Shown: piece by piece, positions 7,970-17,593 of the stretch
Layout of the letters: every line of letters starts with the position of its first letter
How positions within the stretch are numbered: position 1 is the first letter of the stretch
Assembly (NCBI GenBank): GCA_021810905.1
Contig: JAJZQH010000001.1
Coordinates: 267,891 to 331,890 of the forward strand
Direction of reading: 5' to 3'
DNA: 64,000 nt
Source of the DNA: a bacterium
Lineage (GTDB): Bacteria > UBA10199 > 2-02-FULL-44-16 > JAAZCA01
Made by a program: the position numbers and the translations under genes
The notes under the pieces: model-generated
The model's database searches: none
What the model saw: only the letters and a program-made list of their open reading frames with translations
Told to the model about the DNA's origin: nothing

Positions 7970-10555
7970 TCAATCCAGGAAATGTTCTTTTGCCGGGCCG
8001 CGGAGGTTGTAGGTTGAGCTCATCACGTGGCCGTACGCGCCTGTCGTTGCCACGAGCAGCACGTCTCCGTCGCGCGTCTTTGGCATGCGGCGCTCGTAAC
8101 CAAGTATATCGCCGGATTCGCAGATGGGCCCTACGATCGTCGCCGTCTCCTGCGCCGGCTCGTCCACGCGAGTGAGATTGACGATCTCGTGATACGCCCC
8201 GTAGAGCGCTGGCCTGATGAGCATATTCATGCCGCCGTCCACGCCTATATATTTGTACTCGCCCTTCTCTTTTGTCTGAGTGGCGCGGACGAGAAGTACC
8301 CCGGCCTCTGCAACCACGTATCTGCCCGGTTCCATCCAGAGCTGGTATTTCGGCTGCGCTTTCCGGAATTCCGAAAGATGACTGTCGACCAGGGCGATAT
8401 CGAGCGGCTCCTGCCCCGGCCGTTCCACTACGCCGAGCCCGCCGCCGAGATCGAGAGTGCGGACGTGCGGGAAGCGCTCGGCGATTGCTGCAAGGAAGAG
8501 CGCGTTTTTACTCCATGTGTCCGACGCAAAGATGTTGCTGCCCACGTGCGCATGAAGGCCCACCACCGTAGCACCGCATGAACCGAGCAGCTTCTCAAGT
8601 TCACCCAGCTGAGACGGCCAGACGCCGAACTTGGACTTGGCGCCCGCAGTGTGTACGTACTTGTGATGCCCCTTTCCCTCGCCCGGATCTATTCGGACGA
8701 AGAGTTCGCGACCCTTGAAAATTTTGGGCCAGGCAGTGAGCGGATAGATGTTGTCGAGCGTGACCAGCGCGCCCTGTTTGAAGCCGTACTCGTATTCAGC
8801 GCCTCCGGCGAAATTCGGAGTGAACAGAATCCGCGTGCGATCGATGTGCGGGAAGAGCTCGATGACGTGCGCGATCTCGCCGGGCGAGACGCATTCAAAA
8901 CCGAAGCCGGCGTCATGCACCATCGCGAGGGCCTGCGGATTTCTGTTGGCCTTGATGGAATAGAACCAACGATCGACGGATTTCATCTTCTTGAGCTCGT
9001 TCAGCCTCTTGCCCATCGTCACGCCGTCGTAGACGTAGATCGGCGTATCTCTTTGCGCGATGGCGCAGAGTTCGTCGCGGCGCCCGCGCCACCACGGCGT
9101 CGACCTCGCGCGGACTTTATCGCGCGAGTTGAGTTCCGCCCAGCTCTGACCGAAAAGCTCCTCGCTGCCGCGCGACCGGAAGAGCTGGGCGTGCAGATCC
9201 TGCACGAGCCGCTCTGCCTGGTCGTCGTCCACGACAAAGGTGAGGTTGAGATCGTTGGCCGCCTGCGAAACCATATAGACGCGCTGTTCCTCAAAGACCT
9301 CTAGCGCGGACCCCAGCCTGTGCCAGATCGAACGGATATTTTTTCCGACCAGGCTCACGAATGCGCAGGAATCGATAATGCGCACGCTGCAGAACTCCTG
9401 GAGCTCGGCAAGAAGCGCCTCCCTCTTCTCCTTATCCATCGCGTTTGCGGCGCGATCGAGCGTCACCGTGATATTGGATTCCGACGTGGAGATGAGGTCG
9501 ATAGAAAGGCCGTGGCGTTTGAAGCAGTTGAACACATCCGCCAGAAATCCCACCTGCTGCCACATCTCGATGGTGTCCATCGATACGAGGGTGATGCCGT
9601 TCCTCGACGATATCGCCTTGATCGTGTCGCCCGCACCAGACGCGTCCGCGCTGATGACCGTTCCTTCCGCGTCTGGATGTGCGACGCTGAATATGTGCAG
9701 CGGTATTGAATGCCTGCGCACCGGCGCCACCGTGCGCGGATGCAGGACCTTGGCGCCCGAGGAGGCAATCTCCTGCGCCTCGTCATAATCCAGGGAGCGC
9801 AAAAGCCTGGCCTGCGGCACCTTCCGCGGATTGGCCGTGTACATGCCGGGCACGTCGGTCCAGATCTCGCAGCGCGACGCACCGATGCGCGCGGCGAAAT
9901 ACGCGGCTGAGACGTCCGAGCCGCCCCTGCCCAGGAGCACCGTGTGGCCTTCCGGGTTTCTGGCTATAAAACCCTGCGTGACGATGACGGACTGTGGCAT
10001 CTCATCGTATCTCTTGATCAGCGAAGGGTCCCTCTCAGTATCGCAGCTCGCTGCCAGGTAGCGGTGGCGCTCGCTCCTCACGCGCGTCTCGTCGCTCACC
10101 AGATCTTCGCGCGCGTCGCGCCATAAAGCCGCGATTCCGATTTTATTCAGGTATGCAGCGCCTATCCGAGTGGATGCCAGCTCGCCCACGGCCATGATCT
10201 GCGCCCGAAGCCTCGGGCTCGCCTCCTTCACGAGAGATGCGCCGGTGGAAAGGCTTTCGAGTTCCGCAAATAGCGCGTCAAGCCCCTCAACCTCGACTCC
10301 CAGCTCCGTTGCCAGCGAGCGATGCCTCGATTCTATATCCTTCAATATTTCATGATGTCGGCCTTCAACGGCCGATGCCGCAAGCCGATCGAGATCGTTG
10401 GAGATACCCGCGAGCGCGGAGCAGACCAGCAGACACCGAAACCCTTCTTCATTTCTCTTGCGGACTATCGAAGCGATAGTCTGCCAGCAGCCGGCAGTAG
10501 CAACGCTCGTGCCGCCGAATTTGAGCACCACCCAAGGCCTCGCACCTGAATTCAT
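7970..10555 (-). CDS. lysAC: Bifunctional aspartokinase / diaminopimelate decarboxylase
   Basis: One polypeptide joins the first and last enzymes of lysine synthesis. The N-terminal half is aspartokinase (VVLKFGGTSVATAG, GRGGSDVSAAYFAARIGA, WTDVPGMYTANPRKVP) with ACT-like regions (ITLVSMDTIEMWQQVG, SNITVTLD). The C-terminal half, from about residue 500, is PLP-dependent diaminopimelate decarboxylase: the PLP lysine lies in FYSIKANRNP, with LHAHVGSNI, LDLGGGLGV, EPGRY and ICESGDILG. I chose the ATG at 10555 because GGAGG lies five bases before it; an ATG at 10588 would add 11 residues without a good site. The fusion is known from Xanthomonas-type and some other bacteria. ACT domains suggest lysine feedback control. 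Confidence 0.93.
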   Translation of the reverse strand: MNSGARPWVVLKFGGTSVATAGCWQTIASIVRKRNEEGFRCLLVCSALAGISNDLDRLAASAVEGRHHEILKDIESRHRSLATELGVEVEGLDALFAELESLSTGASLVKEASPRLRAQIMAVGELASTRIGAAYLNKIGIAALWRDAREDLVSDETRVRSERHRYLAASCDTERDPSLIKRYDEMPQSVIVTQGFIARNPEGHTVLLGRGGSDVSAAYFAARIGASRCEIWTDVPGMYTANPRKVPQARLLRSLDYDEAQEIASSGAKVLHPRTVAPVRRHSIPLHIFSVAHPDAEGTVISADASGAGDTIKAISSRNGITLVSMDTIEMWQQVGFLADVFNCFKRHGLSIDLISTSESNITVTLDRAANAMDKEKREALLAELQEFCSVRIIDSCAFVSLVGKNIRSIWHRLGSALEVFEEQRVYMVSQAANDLNLTFVVDDDQAERLVQDLHAQLFRSRGSEELFGQSWAELNSRDKVRARSTPWWRGRRDELCAIAQRDTPIYVYDGVTMGKRLNELKKMKSVDRWFYSIKANRNPQALAMVHDAGFGFECVSPGEIAHVIELFPHIDRTRILFTPNFAGGAEYEYGFKQGALVTLDNIYPLTAWPKIFKGRELFVRIDPGEGKGHHKYVHTAGAKSKFGVWPSQLGELEKLLGSCGATVVGLHAHVGSNIFASDTWSKNALFLAAIAERFPHVRTLDLGGGLGVVERPGQEPLDIALVDSHLSEFRKAQPKYQLWMEPGRYVVAEAGVLLVRATQTKEKGEYKYIGVDGGMNMLIRPALYGAYHEIVNLTRVDEPAQETATIVGPICESGDILGYERRMPKTRDGDVLLVATTGAYGHVMSSTYNLRGPAKEHFLD

Positions 10556-10684
10556 CCGACCCTCCGTCTCATGCGCTATCGCCGTCATTCCGGCATTTGC
10601 ACGGGAAAGACCCGATAGCCGGGTTTGAGGAAAGTTGCAAGCCGGTAACTATGATGATAGCGGATAAAAAAAATGGAGGGGACC

Positions 10685-13057
10685 ATGAAGACACCGCTTT
10701 CCGCAGAGCAACTCAGACTGATTGACGCATACTGGCGCGCCGCCAACTACCTCTCGGTCGGCCAGATCTACCTCTACGACAATCCGCTCCTCAAGGAGCC
10801 CCTGACGATAGATCACATCAAGCCGCGCCTGCTCGGACACTGGGGCACCACACCCGGACTCAACTTCATCTACGTGCACCTCAATCGCCTCATCAAGGAG
10901 CAGGACCTGAATATGATCTATGTCGCGGGCCCTGGACACGGAGGCCCTGCGCTCGTGGCAAACACCTACCTCGAGGGCACCTACAGCGAGTTCTATCCCG
11001 ATATTTCCCGCGACGAAGAAGGTATGAAGAAGCTCTTCAAACAGTTCTCGTTCCCGGGAGGGATACCGAGTCACGTGGCTCCCGAGACGCCGGGCTCCAT
11101 ACACGAGGGCGGTGAACTTGGTTACTCGATCTCGCACGCGTTCGGAGCGGCGTTCGATAATCCGGATCTCATCGTGGCCTGCGTCGTGGGCGACGGCGAG
11201 GCTGAGACCGGTCCGCTGGCAACGGCGTGGCACTCCAACAAGTTTCTCAATCCAGTGCGCGACGGCGCGGTGCTGCCGATACTGCACCTCAACGGCTACA
11301 AGATCGCAAACCCCACTGTGCTCGCGCGAACCACCGGCGAAGAGCTTGAGGCGCTGATGGTGGGCTACGGATACAAACCCTACTACGTGGATGGCTCCGA
11401 TCCCATGGCCATGCACCAGCGCATGGCTGAAACCCTCGACGAAGTGATAGCGGAGATCAAATCGATCCAGGAAAATGCGCGCAAGTCCGCAAAGCACGCG
11501 CGGCCGCGCTGGCCCATGATAGTGATGCGCACACTGAAGGGATGGACGGGGCCAAAGTCCGTGGACGGACTCAAGACCGAGGGATTCTGGCGCTCGCATC
11601 AGGTTCCGTTTGCGGAGATGCGGGAGAAACCGGAGCACGTAAAACTTCTTGAGAACTGGATGAAGAGCTACAAGCCGGAAGAGCTCTTTGACGATAAGGG
11701 ATGCATCAGGAGCGAAATCGCAGAACTTGCGCCAAAGGGAGAGCGGCGAATGGGCGCCAACCCGCACGCAAACGGCGGCATACTGCTGCGCGACTTGAGG
11801 ATGCCCGACTTCCGCGAATACGCCGTGGACGTGCCGAAGCCCGGCGGCGTGATTGCCGAGGCCACTCGCGTGATGGGGAAACTCCTGCGCGACGTGATGA
11901 AAGAGAACATGGAGAGCCGCAACTTCCGAGTCATGGGACCGGACGAGACTGCATCGAACAGGCTGGGCGATCTCTTCGAGGTGACGGATCGCGTGTGGAT
12001 GGAGCCGACCATACCTGAAGACGATCATCTCTCGCCGGGCGGCCGCGTCATGGAGATCCTCTCCGAACATACGTGCCAGGGGTGGCTCGAGGGCTATCTG
12101 CTCACCGGAAGGCACGGGCTCTTCTCGTGCTACGAGGCGTTCATCCACATCATCGACTCCATGTTCAACCAGCATGCCAAGTGGCTCAAGACTGCGCGTC
12201 ACGATATCCCGTGGCGCAGGCCGATCGCCTCACTCAACTATCTGCTGACGTCGCACGTCTGGCGGCAGGATCACAACGGCTTCAGCCACCAGGACCCGGG
12301 GTTCATCGATCACGTAGTGAACAAGAAGGCGGACGTGGTGCGCGTATATTTTCCGCCGGACGCGAATTGCCTGCTCTCGGTGACGGACCACTGCCTGCGT
12401 TCGCGCGACTACGTCAACGTCATCGTTGCGGGCAAACAGCCGCAGCAGCAGTGGCTTAACATGGACGCGGCGATCAAGCACTGCACTTCCGGCATCGGTA
12501 TCTGGGAATGGGCCAGCAGCGATGAGGGCTCCGAGCCCGACGTGGTGATGGCGGCTTGCGGCGACGTGCCGACCCTTGAGACGCTTGCAGCGGTGGAGCT
12601 CTTGCGCGAGCACGTACCGGAGCTCAAGATACGCGTGATCAACGTTGTGGATCTCATGACGCTGCAGCCGCATGAGGAGCATCCGCACGGCATGACGGAC
12701 AAGAATTTCGACGCGCTCTTCACGACGGACAAGCCGATCATCTTCGCGTACCATGGGTATCCGTGGCTCATCCATCGTCTGACCTATCGCAGGAAAAACC
12801 ACGGAAATCTGCACGTGCGCGGATACAAGGAAGAAGGCACGACCACGACTCCTTTCGACATGTGCGTGCTCAACGACCTGGACCGCTTTCACCTCATGGC
12901 AGACGTGGTCGACAGAGTTCCCAAGCTCGCATCGAGGGCGGCGTACATAAAGCAGTTCGTGAGGGACAGGCTCGTGGACCACAAACAATACATCGAACGC
13001 TACGGCGAGGACATGCCCGAGATCCGCGCCTGGCAGTGGCGCGGAAAACAGCAGTGA
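10685..13057 (+). CDS. xfp: Xylulose-5-phosphate/fructose-6-phosphate phosphoketolase
   Basis: A thiamine-diphosphate enzyme of 790 residues that splits xylulose 5-phosphate (and often fructose 6-phosphate) with phosphate to acetyl phosphate and an aldose phosphate. Seen motifs are [17 protein letters not shown], the phosphoketolase signature [16 protein letters not shown], and the ThDP/metal motif [17 protein letters not shown]. Length equals that of the family. The ATG at 10685 is chosen because GGAGG lies five bases upstream; an ATG 12 bases earlier is the A of that very site. Acetate kinase follows 100 bases downstream on the same strand, giving acetate plus ATP. Confidence 0.97.
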   Translation: MKTPLSAEQLRLIDAYWRAANYLSVGQIYLYDNPLLKEPLTIDHIKPRLLGHWGTTPGLNFIYVHLNRLIKEQDLNMIYVAGPGHGGPALVANTYLEGTYSEFYPDISRDEEGMKKLFKQFSFPGGIPSHVAPETPGSIHEGGELGYSISHAFGAAFDNPDLIVACVVGDGEAETGPLATAWHSNKFLNPVRDGAVLPILHLNGYKIANPTVLARTTGEELEALMVGYGYKPYYVDGSDPMAMHQRMAETLDEVIAEIKSIQENARKSAKHARPRWPMIVMRTLKGWTGPKSVDGLKTEGFWRSHQVPFAEMREKPEHVKLLENWMKSYKPEELFDDKGCIRSEIAELAPKGERRMGANPHANGGILLRDLRMPDFREYAVDVPKPGGVIAEATRVMGKLLRDVMKENMESRNFRVMGPDETASNRLGDLFEVTDRVWMEPTIPEDDHLSPGGRVMEILSEHTCQGWLEGYLLTGRHGLFSCYEAFIHIIDSMFNQHAKWLKTARHDIPWRRPIASLNYLLTSHVWRQDHNGFSHQDPGFIDHVVNKKADVVRVYFPPDANCLLSVTDHCLRSRDYVNVIVAGKQPQQQWLNMDAAIKHCTSGIGIWEWASSDEGSEPDVVMAACGDVPTLETLAAVELLREHVPELKIRVINVVDLMTLQPHEEHPHGMTDKNFDALFTTDKPIIFAYHGYPWLIHRLTYRRKNHGNLHVRGYKEEGTTTTPFDMCVLNDLDRFHLMADVVDRVPKLASRAAYIKQFVRDRLVDHKQYIERYGEDMPEIRAWQWRGKQQ

Positions 13058-13065
13058 ACCCTTGA

Positions 13066-13149
13066 GTGTCATTGCGAGCCCGAGAGGGCGAAGCAATCCC
13101 CTGAACCAACACGGGATCGCCACGTCGCTTGCGCTCCTCGCGATGACAC
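13066..13149. repeat. Intergenic palindromic repeat of the CATTGCGAG type
   Basis: The left end GTGTCATTGCGAG and the right end CTCGCGATGACAC form an inverted repeat enclosing GAAGCAATCCC and GGGATCGCCACG, which also partly pair. This arrangement is that of a widespread bacterial intergenic repeat family seen in many phyla. It fills nearly the whole spacer between xfp and ackA and ends nine bases before the ackA start. A long in-frame N-terminal extension of ackA would read through it and is not believed. Confidence 0.8.
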
Positions 13150-13157
13150 AATTTGAA

Positions 13158-14333
13158 ATGAATCATCTCCGCCATATACTATGCCTCAACAGCGGGTCGT
13201 CGTCGCTGAAGTTCGCCCTGTACAGGGTGGCGAAGGACGACGAGGCGCTGCTCGCCAGGGGTGCGGTCGAACGCATAGGACTCGACGACGGTCGTCTCTG
13301 GTTCAAGCTCGCCCGCCGCAATTTGCAAAGCGCGGAGAACGGAGTTTTTCCGAACCATGCCGCCGCCGTGGAAGCGACGTTTGCGAGGCTCGACGGCCTG
13401 CACCTTCCGCTTCCCGACGCGATCGGACATCGCGTAGTGCACGGAGGCGCGGAATATTCGGCGCCCGCTCCGGTCGATGCGAAGCTCCTTCAAACGCTCA
13501 AGCAGCTCGTATCCTTCGCGCCGCTTCACCTGCCGAGCGAAATAGTCTGCATCGAGGCGGTCGCGGCAAAATATCCATCGCTTCCTCAGGTTGCCTGTTT
13601 TGACACCGCATTTCATCGCAGGATGCCGGAAATCACGCAGCGTTTTCCTCTTCCGCGCGCACTCTGGAATGAGGGCGTCAGGCGCTACGGATTTCATGGC
13701 CTCTCGTACGAGTACATAATGGACGCTGTCGGCGCGCGCCCGCCATCCCGGCTTTTGATCGCCCACCTTGGAAACGGCGCCAGCATGGCGGCGGTGCAGG
13801 ACGGCATTCCGCTCGATACCACGATGGGCTTCACGCCCGCCGGCGGTTTCATGATGGGCACGAGGACCGGCGATCTCGATCCTGGGATACTCGTCCATCT
13901 CATGCGTGAGCGCGGGATGGATGCGGCTCAGATTGAAACTCTCCTGAATAATGAATCGGGACTCATGGGCGTATCGGGCATCAGCCCTGACATGAAGACC
14001 CTGCTCGATGAGCGAGCTCTGAAGCCCGATGCCGCGCAGGCAGTGGAGATGTTCTGCTATCATGCGCGAAAGACAATAGGCGCGCTGGCCGCGGCACTCG
14101 GCGGGTTGGATATGTTCGTCTTCACTGGAGGCATCGGAGAGAGAGCAGCGCCGGTACGCTCGATGATCTGCCAGGGCCTCACGCACCTGGGAATTGAAAT
14201 TGATGAAGAAAAAAACCTGACGCACGCGGACACGATCAGTTCAGCAGAGAGCGCATGCGTCGTCAGAGTGATACCCACGAACGAGGATCTCGTAATCGCC
14301 AGACACACCAATGACCTGATCTCGAACAACTAG
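13158..14333 (+). CDS. ackA: Acetate kinase
   Basis: The 391-residue enzyme transfers phosphate from acetyl phosphate to ADP. It starts with ILCLNSGSSSLKF, then has GHRVVHGG near residue 91, LIAHLGNGASMAAVQDG, MGFTPAGGFMMGTRTGDLDPG and VFTGGIGERA, all classic for the acetokinase family. The ATG at 13158 gives the usual length; earlier in-frame starts lie inside the repeat element. No strong ribosome binding site is visible. It is downstream of phosphoketolase, which supplies acetyl phosphate, and its stop overlaps that of the convergent kinase-like gene by four bases. Confidence 0.96.
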   Translation: MNHLRHILCLNSGSSSLKFALYRVAKDDEALLARGAVERIGLDDGRLWFKLARRNLQSAENGVFPNHAAAVEATFARLDGLHLPLPDAIGHRVVHGGAEYSAPAPVDAKLLQTLKQLVSFAPLHLPSEIVCIEAVAAKYPSLPQVACFDTAFHRRMPEITQRFPLPRALWNEGVRRYGFHGLSYEYIMDAVGARPPSRLLIAHLGNGASMAAVQDGIPLDTTMGFTPAGGFMMGTRTGDLDPGILVHLMRERGMDAAQIETLLNNESGLMGVSGISPDMKTLLDERALKPDAAQAVEMFCYHARKTIGALAAALGGLDMFVFTGGIGERAAPVRSMICQGLTHLGIEIDEEKNLTHADTISSAESACVVRVIPTNEDLVIARHTNDLISNN

Positions 14334-16000
14334 CGCGCGGTTGCTGCAGATATTGGAGGAAGAAGAAATTCCGAGACAGCGGATTCGATGTCGCTGCCGT
14401 CGAGCATGAGTGCGTCATCAATCGGTACCGAGCCTTCCGCTTCAGCGGATGCTCTGTTCATCTCATCCCATCCAGAAGTATCCGCGACCAGTACGGAACA
14501 GGTCCATCCGCCTTCACGGGAAATGTTGAAATCCCATCCGCGCAGGTTCGCAAGCCTCACGATTCCCACGAGCCCCTTGCCCTGCCCTTCTATGTCAGGA
14601 TGTTCGCGCCACCCGCCGCCAAGCGCCTTCTCAAGATCGGCAAAACCAGGACCGTTGTCTGATGTAACCATACGAAGCTTGTTTCCATCCATCTCCGCCC
14701 TTAACCTCACGTTTACTCCGCCGTGTTTAACGCCATTCAAGCCGAGTTCATGAACGATCCTGAAAATCGAAAGCCTGTTCGCGACAGGAATGTTGACCGA
14801 TGCTGATGCGGCGATCTCTATCTCAACATCTTTCCGATCTGCCTTGTTGCGCAACAGCCGATTCACGAGATTGAGTTGCGACGAGGGATCTGTCATCCGA
14901 AGCGACGGCAGGTCGTTTTCGATAACAGCCCTGGCCGCGCCGCCGCGCATTGTCGGATCGTTTCGTAATTTTTGGGCGATGAGGAGCAGTTCTGCTAGAA
15001 GATTTGTATAATCGTGACAGAATCCTTCGAGCTGCCCCTTGAGAGACGTCCATCTTTCATCTCCCGCCTCGACAATCCCCTGTTTTTTACAGTGATCGAG
15101 GAGTTTCGAATATAGCGCTTCTGATTGCCCAAGGTGCAGTACCGCCTTCTGGCCTGCCTCCAGGTTTTCGATCAGCAGTTTGGCCGCACGAATGATATCC
15201 ATAGGACGATTTCTTTGAATCGCTTCGCTGCCTATAGAGATGACCTCTTCAATCACGCGGGCCAGATCGACCAGCAACCATCGTTCGAAAGCGCCCATCA
15301 TGATCCGATATGAGACGAGCGTTCCCTTGTTGAAATAGACTCTGACGGCCTCATCCGCAGTCATGCCGCCGCGCTCCATCAACTTTGACGAATACTCATG
15401 CATGCGCTCCCCATGCGCCTGCGCCTCTACATTCCTCATCGCAACAGAAGCTGCACTGCGAAATGCAAAGACCGCTGGCCGCAAAGCGCCCATGAGTTCC
15501 GCTGATGAAGAAAACTTCGGCATATTTGCCGAGTTCACGATAGTCACTCCGCTGACCGGCGGCAGATCGAAATCCGCAGGCATTCCGTCGAGCTGCCGGA
15601 TATAGCTTTTGGTGGGAGTCGGAGTCGCACTCGCATCTTCTCGGCATTCATCGAGAAACGACTGACCGCTGACGCAAAAAGTGCGGAAAGCACGTCTGAC
15701 TATGTTCTCATTGGGCGATACCTGCTTGAAGAAGCCATTGCGTTTGATCTGGTCGGCAAATGTCCTGAGCGAACTGGCAAATAGAGCGGCGTTCCGCGCG
15801 AGCTGCTCGCTCGGATCACCTGTCGCACAATGTTCTACAAAAATCGTGTAGAGTGCAGGAAGGAGGCTTTCGACATTCAGTTGAACGCCGGAATCATGCC
15901 CTTGAATCGTGCTCGCCAGCGCCTCGGCAGAATCACTCAGTCTCTTCACCACATCCTGCGGGAGGGAATCGAACAGATTTAATTGCACGGTCGCGGTCAA
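14330..16000 (-). CDS. Soluble orphan histidine-kinase-like protein
   Basis: This roughly 556-residue protein has a C-terminal GHKL ATPase domain: N-box ELGLNGVKHG, G1 box DNGPGF and G2 box GQGKGLVGI, about residues 395-510. A possible H-box, FCHDYTNLLAELLL, lies about 120 residues upstream. The N-terminal half is helical and matches nothing I know. There is no membrane segment and no response regulator beside it. The start is uncertain: a TTG at 16000 has GGAGG four bases upstream, an earlier TTG at 16018 and a GTG at 15988 are alternatives. It is divergent from the Cache-like periplasmic gene. Confidence 0.7.
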   Translation of the reverse strand: MTATVQLNLFDSLPQDVVKRLSDSAEALASTIQGHDSGVQLNVESLLPALYTIFVEHCATGDPSEQLARNAALFASSLRTFADQIKRNGFFKQVSPNENIVRRAFRTFCVSGQSFLDECREDASATPTPTKSYIRQLDGMPADFDLPPVSGVTIVNSANMPKFSSSAELMGALRPAVFAFRSAASVAMRNVEAQAHGERMHEYSSKLMERGGMTADEAVRVYFNKGTLVSYRIMMGAFERWLLVDLARVIEEVISIGSEAIQRNRPMDIIRAAKLLIENLEAGQKAVLHLGQSEALYSKLLDHCKKQGIVEAGDERWTSLKGQLEGFCHDYTNLLAELLLIAQKLRNDPTMRGGAARAVIENDLPSLRMTDPSSQLNLVNRLLRNKADRKDVEIEIAASASVNIPVANRLSIFRIVHELGLNGVKHGGVNVRLRAEMDGNKLRMVTSDNGPGFADLEKALGGGWREHPDIEGQGKGLVGIVRLANLRGWDFNISREGGWTCSVLVADTSGWDEMNRASAEAEGSVPIDDALMLDGSDIESAVSEFLLPPISAATAR

Positions 16001-16220
16001 ATTGCCTCCATCTCTCAAGCTGAATTTCCGCTTCGTTGCATCCGTGGTTTTTTTATAACAAATTATCCAATGATTTCAAAGCAGATAGATCCTTATCTGC
16101 ATTTTTTTACGGCTGCGGCAAGCATTCGCGATGAAATAGAGGACAACTTGATTAGACATTTTATATCTCTGTCGTTATTATGCATTTTCGACAGCACAGA
16201 AAAATATCCCGGGAGGATTG

Positions 16221-17060
16221 ATGACTATAAATAAGAGAAAGAGATCAGCAGCACACATGATACCGATCCTTCTTTCCATTGTATATTGCAGCCCGGTATT
16301 CGCAGCCGATACCAGCGCCTCCGCTTCAGCTGAAGTTCAGCTCGATAAAATCTCTTCAGCCATTCAAGATACGCTGACCTCGATGAACAACGATCTCTCG
16401 ACTGCGGCGCAGACGCTCGCGCATGCCGGCCTCGATGGTGATAATGCGCATGTCGTGCTCTCAGACCTTTGTGATAAGCATCGTTCAGCCGTAGACTGCT
16501 GCACTATAGACGCGAGAGGTAAAATCGTGGCGGTGGAGCCGCCTACTTACCAGGAGATAGAGGGAAAAGATGTCAGCAATCAACATCAGGTGGCGGATCT
16601 CATCCGCACAAAAAAACCCGTTCTCAGCAAGCCGTTCAAGGCGGTGGAGGGATTCTATGCGATCGATATGGAATGGCCTGTCCTCTCGGCAAAAGGCGAA
16701 CTGCTGGGCTCGGTGAGCATGATAGTGAGGCCCATCTCTTTCATCGACGGAATCGTAACGCCCCAATTCAAAGGTAATAAGTCGGACGTATGGGTGATGC
16801 AGCCGGATGGGCAGATCATCTACAGCCGCTATCGCGAAAACGTCGGCGACAATCCGCTCGCTACGCCTTCATATATCAGCGGGCCTACGCTGGCTTCTCT
16901 CGTGAAACAGATCGCGTCGCAGCCCGAAGGCGTCGGCCATTACAACACCCCGCCCGTAGGAGGATTCGATCCGATGGCGCGGCGTTGCGTCTGGAAGACG
17001 ATCAGCATCAACGAGACTCAGTGGCGCGTCGTAGTTTTCGGCAAGTTGAGGGACGATTGA
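16221..17060 (+). CDS. Secreted Cache-domain-like protein
   Basis: A 279-residue protein with a Sec signal peptide (hydrophobic residues of about 14-29, VFAA cleavage region) and no later membrane segment. After a helical stretch, residues of about 85-255 look like a single double-Cache sensor: CCTIDARGKIVAVEPP, GKDVSNQHQVADLI, FYAIDMEWPVL, LLGSVSMIVRP, VWVMQPDGQIIYSR. Cache domains usually sit on chemoreceptors or kinases; here it stands alone in the periplasm. The ATG at 16221 has GGGAGG four bases upstream. The neighbour across the divergent promoter is an orphan soluble kinase-like protein, which suggests a functional link but gives no proof. Confidence 0.65.
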   Translation: MTINKRKRSAAHMIPILLSIVYCSPVFAADTSASASAEVQLDKISSAIQDTLTSMNNDLSTAAQTLAHAGLDGDNAHVVLSDLCDKHRSAVDCCTIDARGKIVAVEPPTYQEIEGKDVSNQHQVADLIRTKKPVLSKPFKAVEGFYAIDMEWPVLSAKGELLGSVSMIVRPISFIDGIVTPQFKGNKSDVWVMQPDGQIIYSRYRENVGDNPLATPSYISGPTLASLVKQIASQPEGVGHYNTPPVGGFDPMARRCVWKTISINETQWRVVVFGKLRDD

Positions 17061-17114
17061 TAATTGGATCGAATCGTTTCCGCATAACTGGCGATCAAGC
17101 TTGAAACAGCAGAT

Positions 17115-17546
17115 TCAGAAATTCCCTGCCAGTGCGAGACCATAGGAATGGCGATTAGGATCCACAGAGGGACTCAACGCATAGGTGTTTCGCGAGCCAA
17201 GAATGACCATGATGCTGCCTGCCAGCGAGAGGGCAGCTCCACTGCCTCCGACTATCGCACCCGTGAGATCCTTGTCGGTCCCAGCGATGATGGTGCTGCC
17301 GGCGATCGCAGCCGCGCCGCCCAGGATCACGAACACATATCCTGCCGTCTCGAGCCCCTTGCCGGAAGTTTCAGCGCCCCATTCTTCGTCAGAGGTCGGT
17401 TGCTCTTTGTCGGAGCTCACCTGCGTCGTAGTCTCCGACGAAGACGATGGCTGAGGAGCCTCCGCCTTGTCGCGTTTGTAGGCGAATGCCGGTGAGGCGA
17501 TGAGGATTGTCATGAGGCATAAGAACGCTACGATCTTTCTGTGCAT
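17115..17546 (-). CDS. Small exported membrane protein, unknown function
   Basis: The 143-residue product begins with a Sec signal peptide (MHRKIVAFLCLMTILIASPAFA). A low-complexity Ser/Glu/Thr-rich stretch follows (residues about 25-60), then two Gly/Ala-rich hydrophobic segments (AGYVFVILGGAAAIAGS and AALSLAGSIMVILGS). AGGAG lies nine bases before the ATG at 17546. A longer frame to 17663 overlaps the hydE gene end and is rejected. It lies directly downstream of hydE, 47 bases apart on the same strand. I do not recognise a family. Confidence 0.65.
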   Translation of the reverse strand: MHRKIVAFLCLMTILIASPAFAYKRDKAEAPQPSSSSETTTQVSSDKEQPTSDEEWGAETSGKGLETAGYVFVILGGAAAIAGSTIIAGTDKDLTGAIVGGSGAALSLAGSIMVILGSRNTYALSPSVDPNRHSYGLALAGNF

Positions 17547-17593
17547 AAATTTTTGCTCCTCTTTTCGATTTCGTCGCAGGCCTTCTATGCAAC

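Noticed and set aside
10649..12202. 517-codon open frame on the minus strand inside phosphoketolase
   Set aside because: It is the antisense shadow of a clear, full-length phosphoketolase; the protein is rich in His/Arg/Val as expected of a shadow frame in GC-rich DNA.
13062..13157. N-terminal extension of acetate kinase from a TTG
   Set aside because: The extension reads through the intergenic palindromic repeat; the family starts at ILCLNSGSSSLKF.
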